DNA of 64,000 bases from Bradyrhizobium vignae (GTDB taxonomy: Bacteria; Pseudomonadota; Alphaproteobacteria; Rhizobiales; Xanthobacteraceae): positions 1-64,000 of the forward strand of contig NZ_RDQF01000011.1 of assembly GCF_004114425.1 (NCBI RefSeq). The letters are read 5' to 3'. The translations under genes were made by a program, and so were the position numbers. Shown piece by piece: positions 53,714 to 61,889 of the stretch; the stretch's first letter is position 1, and each line of letters opens with the position of its first letter. Under the pieces are notes generated by a model that saw nothing but the letters and a program-made list of their open reading frames with translations, was not told the DNA's origin and did no database searches.

Positions 53714-55108
53714 CTAGCGCCTGAAGAACGACGACAGCGTCGATCCTGTGGATGCTGACGACGCCTCCGGTTTCGCCGGCGCCGGCGCAGGCTGCGCCGC
53801 GGGAGCGGGCGCGGGCTCCTCGTGCTTCGAGCGTTTTGAGGAATAGCTGCGGCGGCGCTGCGGCTTCTCGGGCTTTGCGCTCGGCGGGGGCGCGGTTTCG
53901 GCTTGCGGGACCGCGTCCTGGTTCTTCTCCGAACTCTTCTCTTGAACCCTGTCTTGAGTTTTCTCTTGCGCTTTTTCTTGCCCTTTTTCTTGCGCTTTTT
54001 CTTGCGCTTTGTCCTGACCGCCACGCATCGACAGGCGCTGGCCGTCGAATATGGTGGTCTCGCAGTGGCGGTCGCTCTCGGCGAGGCCGGCGCAGAATTT
54101 TGCCGCGACGGCGGCGTTGACCAGGGGGCCGGCCCCCAAGCGGAGCTGCATGCCGAGGCCGGTGGTGCCTTCCTTGATCATGATGATCGGCCGCAGCGCG
54201 GCGATCTCGGGATTGGACTTGGTCAGGCTGCGCCAGAGCGCGCGCAGGCCGTCGATCGAGTTGGCGCCGCCGAGATCGATCGCAAAGCGCGTCTGCTGAA
54301 CCGCGATCGCTGCGGATTCGCTCTCGGCTGCGTCGGGCGGCTTGGTTGCCGCCGCGACGACCTCAGCCGCGCCGGACGCCGGCTCGGCCTTCTTCTCAGC
54401 GGGCTTTTCAGCTGCCTCGGGTTGAACCAGTTTCGATGCGGCCGGATCCGGCGGCGCCATGAGCGACTTGGACGGCACCAGGGGAATGGTCGGCAGCGCG
54501 GAGTTCATTGCCGGCGTCTGTTGCACGAGCGAGGCGGCGGCCGCGGTCTGCGGCGGTGGGCTCGCCGGCTCTTTCAACGTTTGCGTCGCAGTGTCCTTCT
54601 GAGAATCCTTGGCGGCTTCGGTGCGCGGCTTCTCGCCCGCCGGCGTCGGGGTCGAGGCGACCGGCGCGACGCTGGGTGCTGGCGCTGCGTCCTGCGGCTT
54701 CAGGCCCAGCGGCGTGGCGGTTTGCTTGGCAATGGCGCCGGTGACGGAATCGAGCCCTTGCTCGAGGACGGTGACGCGCGAATACAGGCGGTCGCGGTCG
54801 CTGTTCAACGTCTCGATGGCGGCGGCGAGTCGGCGCGCCTCGTTCTGGCTCTCCTTCGTCAGCATCTGGAGCCGGTCGGCCTGGTGCGCGAGATCGACGG
54901 ACGCAACCTGGTCGCGTCGCCAGCCGAGCTGGGCCTGGTTGGCCATCACGGCAAGGACGACGGCGCCCACGGCCGCCACGCCCCACGAGCCCAGCCGCCA
55001 CATCATACGCCGGTCGAGCGCGTTTTCCTCGGCCAGAAGTCCGGAGAACAGCCCGCCGGTCTCCTTGGTGCCGAAGGCATCCGCCAGTGGGTCGGAATCC
55101 TTTGCCAT
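53714..55108 (-). CDS. SPOR-like membrane protein with repeat tract
   Basis: 464 residues. A cytoplasmic N-terminus (MAKDSDPLADAFG) is followed by one TM helix at about 40-60 (WGVAAVGAVVLAVMANQ) and a coiled coil. A long Pro/Ala/Lys-rich periplasmic linker leads to a SPOR-like domain near 275-365 (FAIDLGGANSIDGLRALWRS, TTGLGMQLRLGAGP, CETTIFDGQRLSM). Seven KxQE-type units follow (K-A-Q-E repeats). The tail is basic and Pro/Ala-rich. SPOR domains bind denuded peptidoglycan at division sites, so a cell-wall role is inferred. Confidence 0.85.
   Translation of the reverse strand: MAKDSDPLADAFGTKETGGLFSGLLAEENALDRRMMWRLGSWGVAAVGAVVLAVMANQAQLGWRRDQVASVDLAHQADRLQMLTKESQNEARRLAAAIETLNSDRDRLYSRVTVLEQGLDSVTGAIAKQTATPLGLKPQDAAPAPSVAPVASTPTPAGEKPRTEAAKDSQKDTATQTLKEPASPPPQTAAAASLVQQTPAMNSALPTIPLVPSKSLMAPPDPAASKLVQPEAAEKPAEKKAEPASGAAEVVAAATKPPDAAESESAAIAVQQTRFAIDLGGANSIDGLRALWRSLTKSNPEIAALRPIIMIKEGTTGLGMQLRLGAGPLVNAAVAAKFCAGLAESDRHCETTIFDGQRLSMRGGQDKAQEKAQEKGQEKAQEKTQDRVQEKSSEKNQDAVPQAETAPPPSAKPEKPQRRRSYSSKRSKHEEPAPAPAAQPAPAPAKPEASSASTGSTLSSFFRR
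53927..54010 (-). repeat. 12-bp tandem repeat within the SPOR-like gene
   Basis: Seven tandem units encoding KAQE/KGQE/KTQD/RVQE/KSSE. Individual units such as AAAGCGCAAGAA are nearly identical and in frame, so the number of units can change without breaking the protein. Confidence 0.8.
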
Positions 55109-55281
55109 GAATATTAAGCGCCCAGCCCTGTCCGGCTTCCCCGAATCAATCAGGGAACATTAACAGGAAAAGCGCGCCGCACTTGAATTCCGGGCGTTTG
55201 CGGGGGTAGCAAGGCGATAGCTTCTGAGGGCCTCGCTGCCCGTCGCGCCGAATTGATTCGGCACTATCTGTCAGGATTTCG

Positions 55282-56637
55282 ATGACCGCCCGTTCCAGTC
55301 TCACGATCGTGCTCGCCGCCGGCGAAGGCACGCGCATGCGATCGAGCCTGCCGAAGGTGCTGCATCCCGTGGCTTCTCGGACGCTGCTCGCCCATGTGCT
55401 CGCTGCGGCGCCCAAAGAAACCGGCAGCTCGCTGGCGGTGGTGGTCGGCCCCGATCATCAGGCAGTCGTGGAGGAGGCAAAGCGCATCCGCCCCGACGCG
55501 CTCACCTTCGTGCAGGGCGAACGCCTTGGCACCGCGCATGCGGTGCTGGCGGCGCGGGAGGCAATCGCGCGAGGCGCGGATGATCTCCTCATTGCCTTCG
55601 GCGACACGCCGCTGATCTCGGCCGAGACCTTTGCGCGGCTGCGCGCGCCGCTCGCAAGGGGCGCCGCAATCGCCGCGCTCGGCTTCCGCGCCGCCGATCC
55701 CACCGGTTATGGCCGCTTCATCGTTGAGGGCGAGCGTCTGGTCGCGATCCGCGAGCAGGCCGACGCCAGCGCAGAGGAGCGCAAGATCGAGCTGTGCAAC
55801 GCCGGCGTGATGGCGATGGATGGGCGCCGGGCGCTCGACATCCTCGGACAGATCGGTAATGCCAATTCCAAGGGCGAATATTATCTGACGGACGCGGTCG
55901 AAATCGTCCGCAAGCAGGGATGGGAGTCCGTGGTGATCGAGACCAGCGAGGACGAGGTGCGCGGCATCAACACCAAGGCACAGCTTGCCGAAGCAGAAAG
56001 CGTGATGCAGGCGCGATTGCGCAAAGCGGCGATGGAGGCCGGCGTCACGCTGATCGCGCCGGAGACGGTGTATCTGTCCGCCGATACCGTGTTCGGCAAG
56101 GACGTGACCATCGAGCCATTCGTGGTAATCGGCCCCGGCGTGTCGATCGCGGACGGCACGGTGATCCATTCGTTCTCGCATATCGTCGAGACCAAGCTCG
56201 GCAAGAAGGTGTCGATCGGCCCCTATGCGCGGCTGCGGCCCGGCACCTCGCTCGGCGACGGCGCTCGCATCGGCAATTTCGTGGAGACGAAGGCGGCGAC
56301 GCTGGAGGCCGGCGTCAAGGTCAACCATCTCTCCTACATCGGCGACGCCACCGTCGGCGCCAATTCCAACATCGGCGCCGGCACCATCACCTGCAACTAT
56401 GACGGATTCAAAAAGCACAAGACGGTGATCGGGCAGGGCGCCTTCGTCGGCACCAACTCCTCGCTGGTCGCACCGGTGACAATCGGCAACGGCGCCTATA
56501 TCGGCTCGGGCTCGGTGATCACGAAGGATGTACCCGACGACGCGATGGCGCTGGAGCGCAACCAGCAGACCATCCGCGAAGGCGGCGCCGCTCGCTATCG
56601 CGAGATGAAGACCGGCGGCAAGAAGCCGGAGAAATGA
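55282..56637 (+). CDS. glmU: Bifunctional GlcNAc-1-P uridyltransferase/acetyltransferase
   Basis: GlmU acetylates GlcN-1-P and makes UDP-GlcNAc for peptidoglycan and lipopolysaccharide. The 451-residue protein has the pyrophosphorylase motif [20 protein letters not shown] and the GDTPLI loop. From about residue 250 it has the left-handed beta-helix with hexapeptide repeats ([32 protein letters not shown]). It is separated from glmS by a family-A repeat and a small gene on the other strand. Confidence 0.97.
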   Translation: MTARSSLTIVLAAGEGTRMRSSLPKVLHPVASRTLLAHVLAAAPKETGSSLAVVVGPDHQAVVEEAKRIRPDALTFVQGERLGTAHAVLAAREAIARGADDLLIAFGDTPLISAETFARLRAPLARGAAIAALGFRAADPTGYGRFIVEGERLVAIREQADASAEERKIELCNAGVMAMDGRRALDILGQIGNANSKGEYYLTDAVEIVRKQGWESVVIETSEDEVRGINTKAQLAEAESVMQARLRKAAMEAGVTLIAPETVYLSADTVFGKDVTIEPFVVIGPGVSIADGTVIHSFSHIVETKLGKKVSIGPYARLRPGTSLGDGARIGNFVETKAATLEAGVKVNHLSYIGDATVGANSNIGAGTITCNYDGFKKHKTVIGQGAFVGTNSSLVAPVTIGNGAYIGSGSVITKDVPDDAMALERNQQTIREGGAARYREMKTGGKKPEK

Positions 56638-56670
56638 GCGGCGCTTCTATTGTGTCGCAGCACACTGCGA

Positions 56671-56775
56671 CCTCATCCTGAGGGCCCGCTGGAAGCGGGC
56701 GTCTCGAAGGATGGCCGCGAGCGAGATGCGGGCCTTCATGGTTCGAGACGCGCTTCGCGCTCCTCACCTTGGGGG
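56671..56775. repeat. Intergenic palindromic repeat, family A, copy 3
   Basis: Close copy of the 19464 element: CCTCATCCTGAGGGC, GCGTCTCGAAGGATGG, CCTTCATGGTTCGAGACGCG, CTCCTCACCTTGGGGG. It lies between glmU and the convergent small gene. Confidence 0.85.
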
Positions 56776-56790
56776 TCTTCTTATGCCGCC

Positions 56791-57009
56791 TTATTCGTCG
56801 TCGGCGAATTCGGAGAAGATGGCGCGGGTCAGGCGCCAGCCGCGGGGCTTGGCGCGCTTGGCCGGTTCGCCTCGCACATGCTTGACGAAGACCGGCTTGC
56901 TTTCCTTGCCGCGCTGGGGCGGCGGCCAATGCGCAAGGTGCGTGCCCGTTGTCTCGCTGGCGCGCAGATACATCGACGACAGACCCTTGCGGTCGGACGA
57001 GCCTTTCAT
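56791..57009 (-). CDS. Small basic hypothetical protein
   Basis: 72 residues behind AGGAG, MKGSSDRKGLSSMYLRASET at the start. It is very basic in the middle (RGKESKPVFVKHVRGEPAKR) and ends in an acidic tail, FSEFADDE. No domain recognised. It is a typical lineage-restricted small protein. Confidence 0.7.
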   Translation of the reverse strand: MKGSSDRKGLSSMYLRASETTGTHLAHWPPPQRGKESKPVFVKHVRGEPAKRAKPRGWRLTRAIFSEFADDE

Positions 57010-57232
57010 GGGCTTGTTCTCCTGACTGGAATCGTTGGTCAAACATGTTGACAACGAGTTAACGCGCGCGGTTTAAGGCCTGCCAATTCGACGCAGGCGA
57101 AGTAGGGGGCGCGGGCCCCGTGCTGTCTCAATCAGCAATAATTATTGAGTTTCCGGTTCCTTGGGAACTTCGCTAAAAATCGAGCGCGTCGTTTAGGCGA
57201 TTTTTCGACGGATTTGGGGGATAGTGATCCGC
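57010..57232. promoter_or_regulatory. glmS upstream region with two dyads
   Basis: Contains the 12-bp palindrome CAATAATTATTG (57136-57147) and the pair AAAAATCG/CGATTTTT (57175-57205), the latter ending 28 bp before the glmS start. Either may bear on glmS expression; neither is a clear terminator. Confidence 0.35.
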
Positions 57233-59059
57233 ATGTGCGGAATTGTCGGCATTCTCGGTCGCGAAGCGGTTGCAGAGCAACTGGTGGATTCGCTCAAACG
57301 TCTCGAATATCGCGGTTACGATTCCGCGGGCGTTGCCACGCTCGAGGGCAAGCACCTGGAGCGTCGCCGCGCCGAGGGCAAGCTGAAGAATCTGGAGAAG
57401 CGGCTCGAGGCCGAGCCGCTCAAGGGCACCACCGGCATCGGGCATACCCGCTGGGCCACCCACGGCAAGCCGACCGTCAACAACGCCCATCCGCACGCGA
57501 CCGAGCATGTCGCCGTGGTGCACAACGGCATCATCGAGAATTTTCGCGAGCTGCGCGAGGAGCTCGAGGCGAAGGGCACGGTGTTCCACACCGAGACCGA
57601 CACCGAGATCGTGCTGCATCTCGTCGACGAACTGCTGGCGCGCGGCAACAAGCCGGTGGAAGCCGTCAAGCTGACGCTGGCGCGCCTGCGCGGCGCCTTC
57701 GCGCTCGGCTTCATCTTCGCCGGCGACAATGACCTCATGATCGGTGCCCGCAACGGACCGCCGCTGGCGATCGGTTACGGCGACGGCGAGATGTATCTCG
57801 GCTCCGATGCCATCGCGCTCGGGCCGTTCACCGATACGATCAGCTATCTCGAGGACGGCGACTGGGTTGTGCTGACCCGCAACAGCGCAACGATCTTCGA
57901 CAAGGACGGCTACACCGTCCAGCGCGACAAGATCAGGCACGCCGCCTCGACTTCGCTGGTCGACAAGGCCAACTATCGCCACTTCATGGCGAAGGAGATC
58001 CACGAGCAGCCGGAAGTGGTTGGCCACACGCTGGCACGCTACGTCGATATGGCGACCGAGCGCGTCGCGCTGCCGGTCAAGCTCCCCTTCGACTTCAAGA
58101 ACATCCAGCGCATCAACATCACGGCGTGCGGCACCGCGAGCTATGCCGGTTTCGTCGCAAAATACTGGTTCGAGCGCTTCGCGCGTGTGCCGGTCGAGGT
58201 CGACGTCGCCTCCGAATTCCGCTACCGCGAGACGCCCTTGCGCAAGGGCGACCTCGCCATCTTCATCTCGCAATCGGGCGAGACCGCCGACACCCTGGCC
58301 GCGCTGCGCTATGCCAAGGCCGAGGGCGTGCACACGATCGCCGTCGTCAACGTGCCGACCTCGACGATCGCGCGCGAGAGCGAAATCGTGCTGCCGACGC
58401 TGGCCGGTCCCGAGATCGGCGTTGCTTCAACCAAGGCCTTCACCTGTCAGCTCATGGTGCTGGCAAACCTTGCGATCGCGGCCGGCAAGGCCCGTGGCAA
58501 ATTGTCCGAGGAGGACGAGACCGAGCTGGTCCATGGCCTCGTCGAGGTCCCGCGCCTGATGGCAGACGCGCTCACCACCGAGCTCCAGATCGAGAAGCTC
58601 GCCCACCGGATCGCCAAGTCGCGCGACGTGCTCTATCTCGGTCGCGGCACCAGCTTCCCGCTGGCGCTCGAAGGCGCGCTGAAGCTGAAGGAGATCTCCT
58701 ACATTCATGCCGAAGGCTATGCCGCCGGGGAGCTCAAGCACGGGCCGATCGCGCTGATCGACGAGACCATGCCGGTCGTCGTCATCGCACCCCACGACCG
58801 CGTGTTCGAGAAGACCGTTTCCAACATGCAGGAAGTCGCCGCGCGCGGCGGCAACATCATCCTGATGACCGACGCCAAGGGCGCAGCGGAGGCGACCGTC
58901 GAGTCCCTCGTCACCATCGTCATGCCCGATATGGCAGCGGCCTTCACGCCGATGGTCTATGCCGTCCCCGTGCAGCTGCTCGCCTATCACACGGCTGTCG
59001 TGATGGGGACCGATGTCGACCAGCCGCGCAACCTCGCGAAATCAGTGACCGTGGAGTAG
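57233..59059 (+). CDS. glmS: Glucosamine-fructose-6-phosphate aminotransferase
   Basis: GlmS makes glucosamine-6-phosphate from fructose-6-phosphate and glutamine. The 608-residue protein begins MCGIVGILGRE, with the N-terminal nucleophile Cys2 of class II amidotransferases. It has HTRWATHG, the EIVLHLVDEL region, and two SIS domains (TACGTASYAGFVAKYW, SQSGETADTLAALRYA). The C-terminal lid and CF phrase end LAKSVTVE. The ATG three codons after an upstream in-frame ATG is chosen so that Cys is residue 2. Confidence 0.97.
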   Translation: MCGIVGILGREAVAEQLVDSLKRLEYRGYDSAGVATLEGKHLERRRAEGKLKNLEKRLEAEPLKGTTGIGHTRWATHGKPTVNNAHPHATEHVAVVHNGIIENFRELREELEAKGTVFHTETDTEIVLHLVDELLARGNKPVEAVKLTLARLRGAFALGFIFAGDNDLMIGARNGPPLAIGYGDGEMYLGSDAIALGPFTDTISYLEDGDWVVLTRNSATIFDKDGYTVQRDKIRHAASTSLVDKANYRHFMAKEIHEQPEVVGHTLARYVDMATERVALPVKLPFDFKNIQRINITACGTASYAGFVAKYWFERFARVPVEVDVASEFRYRETPLRKGDLAIFISQSGETADTLAALRYAKAEGVHTIAVVNVPTSTIARESEIVLPTLAGPEIGVASTKAFTCQLMVLANLAIAAGKARGKLSEEDETELVHGLVEVPRLMADALTTELQIEKLAHRIAKSRDVLYLGRGTSFPLALEGALKLKEISYIHAEGYAAGELKHGPIALIDETMPVVVIAPHDRVFEKTVSNMQEVAARGGNIILMTDAKGAAEATVESLVTIVMPDMAAAFTPMVYAVPVQLLAYHTAVVMGTDVDQPRNLAKSVTVE

Positions 59060-59143
59060 GCAGACGGGATATCGGTCAGTCGCAGTCTTCCAAAACCTGC
59101 TAGAAGACCCTAGCTTGTTTGAAGCGACCGACCTGGAACCCGA

Positions 59144-59914
59144 ATGACCCCCCGCGACGACGCGCCTGCGCCTCTTGACCCCGTTCCGGAACCGCATACC
59201 GGCCTGATGGGCCGCTTCCGCAACTATTTTCTCACCGGCCTCGTGGTGACGGGACCGATCGCGATCACCCTCTATCTGGTCTGGTGGTTCGTCACCTGGG
59301 TCGATGGCGTGGTGCGGCCGTTCGTGCCGCTGGCCTATCGGCCGGAAACCTATCTGCCCTATGGCGTCCCCGGCTGGGGACTGATTGTCGCATTCTTCAC
59401 GCTGACGCTGGTCGGCTTCCTCGCGGCCAATTTGATCGGCCGCACGCTGGTGGATGTCGGCGAGACCTTCCTGGGCCGGATCCCTGCGGTGCGTGCCATT
59501 TACCGCGGCCTGAAGCAGGTGTTCGAGACGCTGTTCTCGGGCAAAGGCTCGAGCTTCCGCAAAGTCGGCCTCGTCGAATTTCCCTCGCCGGGCATGTGGT
59601 CGATCGTGCTGATCTCGCAATCGCCGAACGAGGACATCGCACGCAACCTGCCGGGACAGGAGGAGCACGTCTCGGTGTTCCTGCCGTGCTCGCCAAACCC
59701 GACCACCGGTTTCTTCTTCTATGTTCCGAAGAGCAAGATCATCGAGGTCGACCTCAGCGCCGAGGATGCCGCGACGCTGATCATGTCGGCCGGCGTGGTG
59801 CAGCCGGGCTCGGCACCCGATCCGAAGAAGGCGGCGGCGCTTGCCGGCGTGGCGAACGCCGCGCGTATTGCCAATGCCTCCAAGCTCCAACCCGAGCCTG
59901 CGAAGGCGGAGTAG
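59144..59914 (+). CDS. DUF502 family membrane protein
   Basis: 256 residues with two TM segments (YFLTGLVVTGPIAITLYLVW near 30-50 and LIVAFFTLTLVGFLAANLIG near 80-100) and a conserved cytoplasmic part (PAVRAIYRGLKQVFETL, GLVEFPSPGMW, PTTGFFFYVP). DUF502 has no assigned function. glmS-DUF502-recG order is common in related genomes. Confidence 0.92.
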   Translation: MTPRDDAPAPLDPVPEPHTGLMGRFRNYFLTGLVVTGPIAITLYLVWWFVTWVDGVVRPFVPLAYRPETYLPYGVPGWGLIVAFFTLTLVGFLAANLIGRTLVDVGETFLGRIPAVRAIYRGLKQVFETLFSGKGSSFRKVGLVEFPSPGMWSIVLISQSPNEDIARNLPGQEEHVSVFLPCSPNPTTGFFFYVPKSKIIEVDLSAEDAATLIMSAGVVQPGSAPDPKKAAALAGVANAARIANASKLQPEPAKAE

Positions 59915-60018
59915 GGCTATTCCGTCGCGGGATGGCCACGACCACGCGGCCGCATTCGGCCTCTGCTATTCTCGGGTTGAACCGAGCGTGCCGCTCGGAA
60001 GTCGACCTGGAGTGCACG

Positions 60019-60873
60019 ATGTCCAAAACCATTGCGATCCTCGCCCCCGGTGCCATGGGCAGTGCCGTGGCCCGCCGGCTCAGCGAAAACGGCGCACGCG
60101 TGCTGACGTCGCTGAAGGGCCGGAGCGAGGCGACGCTGAAACGGGCGGCAGACGCCGGCATGGTCGGCGCCGAGGACGATGAGATTGCGGACGCCGACAT
60201 CATCCTCTCGATCGTGCCGCCGGGCGAAGCCGTCGCGCTGGCCGAACGCCTTGCCTCGCTGATCGTCAGGCGCGAGAAGAAGCCGGTCGTGGTCGACTGC
60301 AACGCCGTCAATGTCGATACGGTGCAAAGAATCGAGGAGATCATCGGCTCGGCGCAGGCGCCGTTCGTCGATGCCGGCATCATCGGATTTCCGCCGCAGC
60401 CCGGCGGCAAGGGCCCCGCCTTCTACATGTCGGGCGAGCATGCCAAGGACGTCGGCGTGCTGAAAGACCTCGGTCTCGACGTGCGGATCGTCGAAGGCCC
60501 GGTCGGCGCGGCCTCTGCGCTCAAGATGTCCTACGCCGGCATCGTCAAGGGCCTCGCCGGCATCGGCTCGGCCATGGTGATTGCGGCCACGAAGGCAGGC
60601 GCAGCCGATGCGCTCCGCGACGAGCTCGCGCTCAGCCAGCCTGCAATTCTGGCACGCCTCGAAGTGGCGTTGCCGGACATGATCCCGAAGGCGTATCGCT
60701 GGGTCGCCGAGATGCGGGAGATTTCGGGATTCTTGGGGCCGGATCATCCGGCCAGCCAGATCTATGAAGGCTTTGCGAAGTGGTTCGAGCATCTGGCGGA
60801 GGATGCGAACGGTGAGGCGGCGGACGCCGCGCTGATGAAGGCGTTCGCGGCGAATGTCCCGAAGAAGGACTAG
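60019..60873 (+). CDS. NAD(P)-dependent oxidoreductase, DUF1932 type
   Basis: 284 residues. An NAD-binding-2 Rossmann fold opens MSKTIAILAPGAMGSAVARR (GxGxxG replaced by APGAMG). A beta-hydroxyacid-dehydrogenase-like core follows (VDAGIIGFPPQPGGKGP), then a DUF1932 helical domain (ALKMSYAGIVKGLAGIGSAM). The family includes phosphogluconate-dehydrogenase-like enzymes; the substrate is unknown. The start ATG is preferred because the long reading upstream overlaps DUF502 in another frame. Confidence 0.9.
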   Translation: MSKTIAILAPGAMGSAVARRLSENGARVLTSLKGRSEATLKRAADAGMVGAEDDEIADADIILSIVPPGEAVALAERLASLIVRREKKPVVVDCNAVNVDTVQRIEEIIGSAQAPFVDAGIIGFPPQPGGKGPAFYMSGEHAKDVGVLKDLGLDVRIVEGPVGAASALKMSYAGIVKGLAGIGSAMVIAATKAGAADALRDELALSQPAILARLEVALPDMIPKAYRWVAEMREISGFLGPDHPASQIYEGFAKWFEHLAEDANGEAADAALMKAFAANVPKKD

Positions 60874-60923
60874 AGCCTACCTGTATGCGCGATCTGTCGA
60901 ATGTCTTGCGCCAAGACCTTGGG

Positions 60924-61352
60924 CTAGGACAGTGGTTGCGTCTCCGAGAACATATCGACGATCTTGTTGGTCATGCCGTCCACGATCAGCACCTGATCCT
61001 TCATCTTGACGTACATGTAATCGCGCAGCTCCGGCAATTGCGCGAGCACCTGCGCGGGCAGTCCTTGAGCCTTGACACCTTTTGGAAGCGTTGCGCCAAC
61101 GGCAGGGGTAAAGTCCTTGGCTGGCTGGGTGGTCTTCAGCCGGAACTGGATATCGTTATGCTCGGTCAGCACGGTCTTGCGGATCTGCTCGCGCTGCGCG
61201 TTGGTGAGGCTGAGTTTCGGCAGGGATGGATGTTGCGATATCGTTGTGCCGTCGCTCAATTCAACTGCACCTTGCCCACCCGGTTGCGCGAGCGATACTG
61301 CGGGCGCGCCGAGTAAGATCGCGAGCGCGGCGATGGTGGTGGGAGCCCTCAT
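60924..61352 (-). CDS. DUF1236 secreted protein
   Basis: 142 residues with signal peptide MRAPTTIAALAILLGAPAVS. The DUF1236 domain is PELRDYMYVKMKDQVLIVDG at the C-terminal end. It is found in many rhizobia as a periplasmic protein of unknown role. It is convergent with the oxidoreductase gene. Confidence 0.85.
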   Translation of the reverse strand: MRAPTTIAALAILLGAPAVSLAQPGGQGAVELSDGTTISQHPSLPKLSLTNAQREQIRKTVLTEHNDIQFRLKTTQPAKDFTPAVGATLPKGVKAQGLPAQVLAQLPELRDYMYVKMKDQVLIVDGMTNKIVDMFSETQPLS

Positions 61353-61536
61353 GGTCTGCTCCTTCCTGTCTGCGCCGCCCTTGATTAATTAACAGGCCGA
61401 TAGTGCGTCCGTTCCGCGGCCCCGGGATCGGGCTACGCCAAGAGTTCTGTGCGTGCACACAAAGCGGCAACGGCGGGTGTGTGCTGGACCGCCTTGACCG
61501 AGTATCGCTTCCCGTCGGCATTGCGCTGGCGACGGA

Positions 61537-61743
61537 TCAGCCTGGATTGGCCCATATGCGCCAATGGGTCGGCTGAATGTCGGCGTGCGTTTTGCCCGTT
61601 CGATCGACCCAATTGGATCCGTCCTTGTGACAAGGAAAAGGAAGCGAGTGGACGATACCATCAAAGTCCAGCGCGCAGATTTCGAGATCTCCGTCTGAGG
61701 GAGCCGTCGAAGTGGACTGCCATTCGGTGGAGATGAACTGCAT
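61537..61743 (-). CDS. Small conserved-type hypothetical protein
   Basis: 68 residues behind GGAGG, MQFISTEWQSTSTAPSDGDL at the start; DFDGIVHSLPFPCHKDG and HADIQPTHWRIWA follow. The domain is compact, with one Cys and conserved Trp/His positions. Function unknown. Confidence 0.75.
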   Translation of the reverse strand: MQFISTEWQSTSTAPSDGDLEICALDFDGIVHSLPFPCHKDGSNWVDRTGKTHADIQPTHWRIWANPG

Positions 61744-61889
61744 GATCTACCTCCAGCAGGGGATGTGGGGACAGTTCCAATATAATCTTTAGCACCAGTG
61801 ATCGGTCCCTGAATGTGAGCCAGCTCGCAATGACCGTATCTTTCATTGGGGCAATTGCATTGTCCTTGCCTCGGGCGCATGGGAACGCT

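Noticed and set aside
53903..55117. 404-codon frame antisense to the SPOR-like gene
   Set aside because: Low-complexity mirror of the Ala/Pro/Lys-rich protein.
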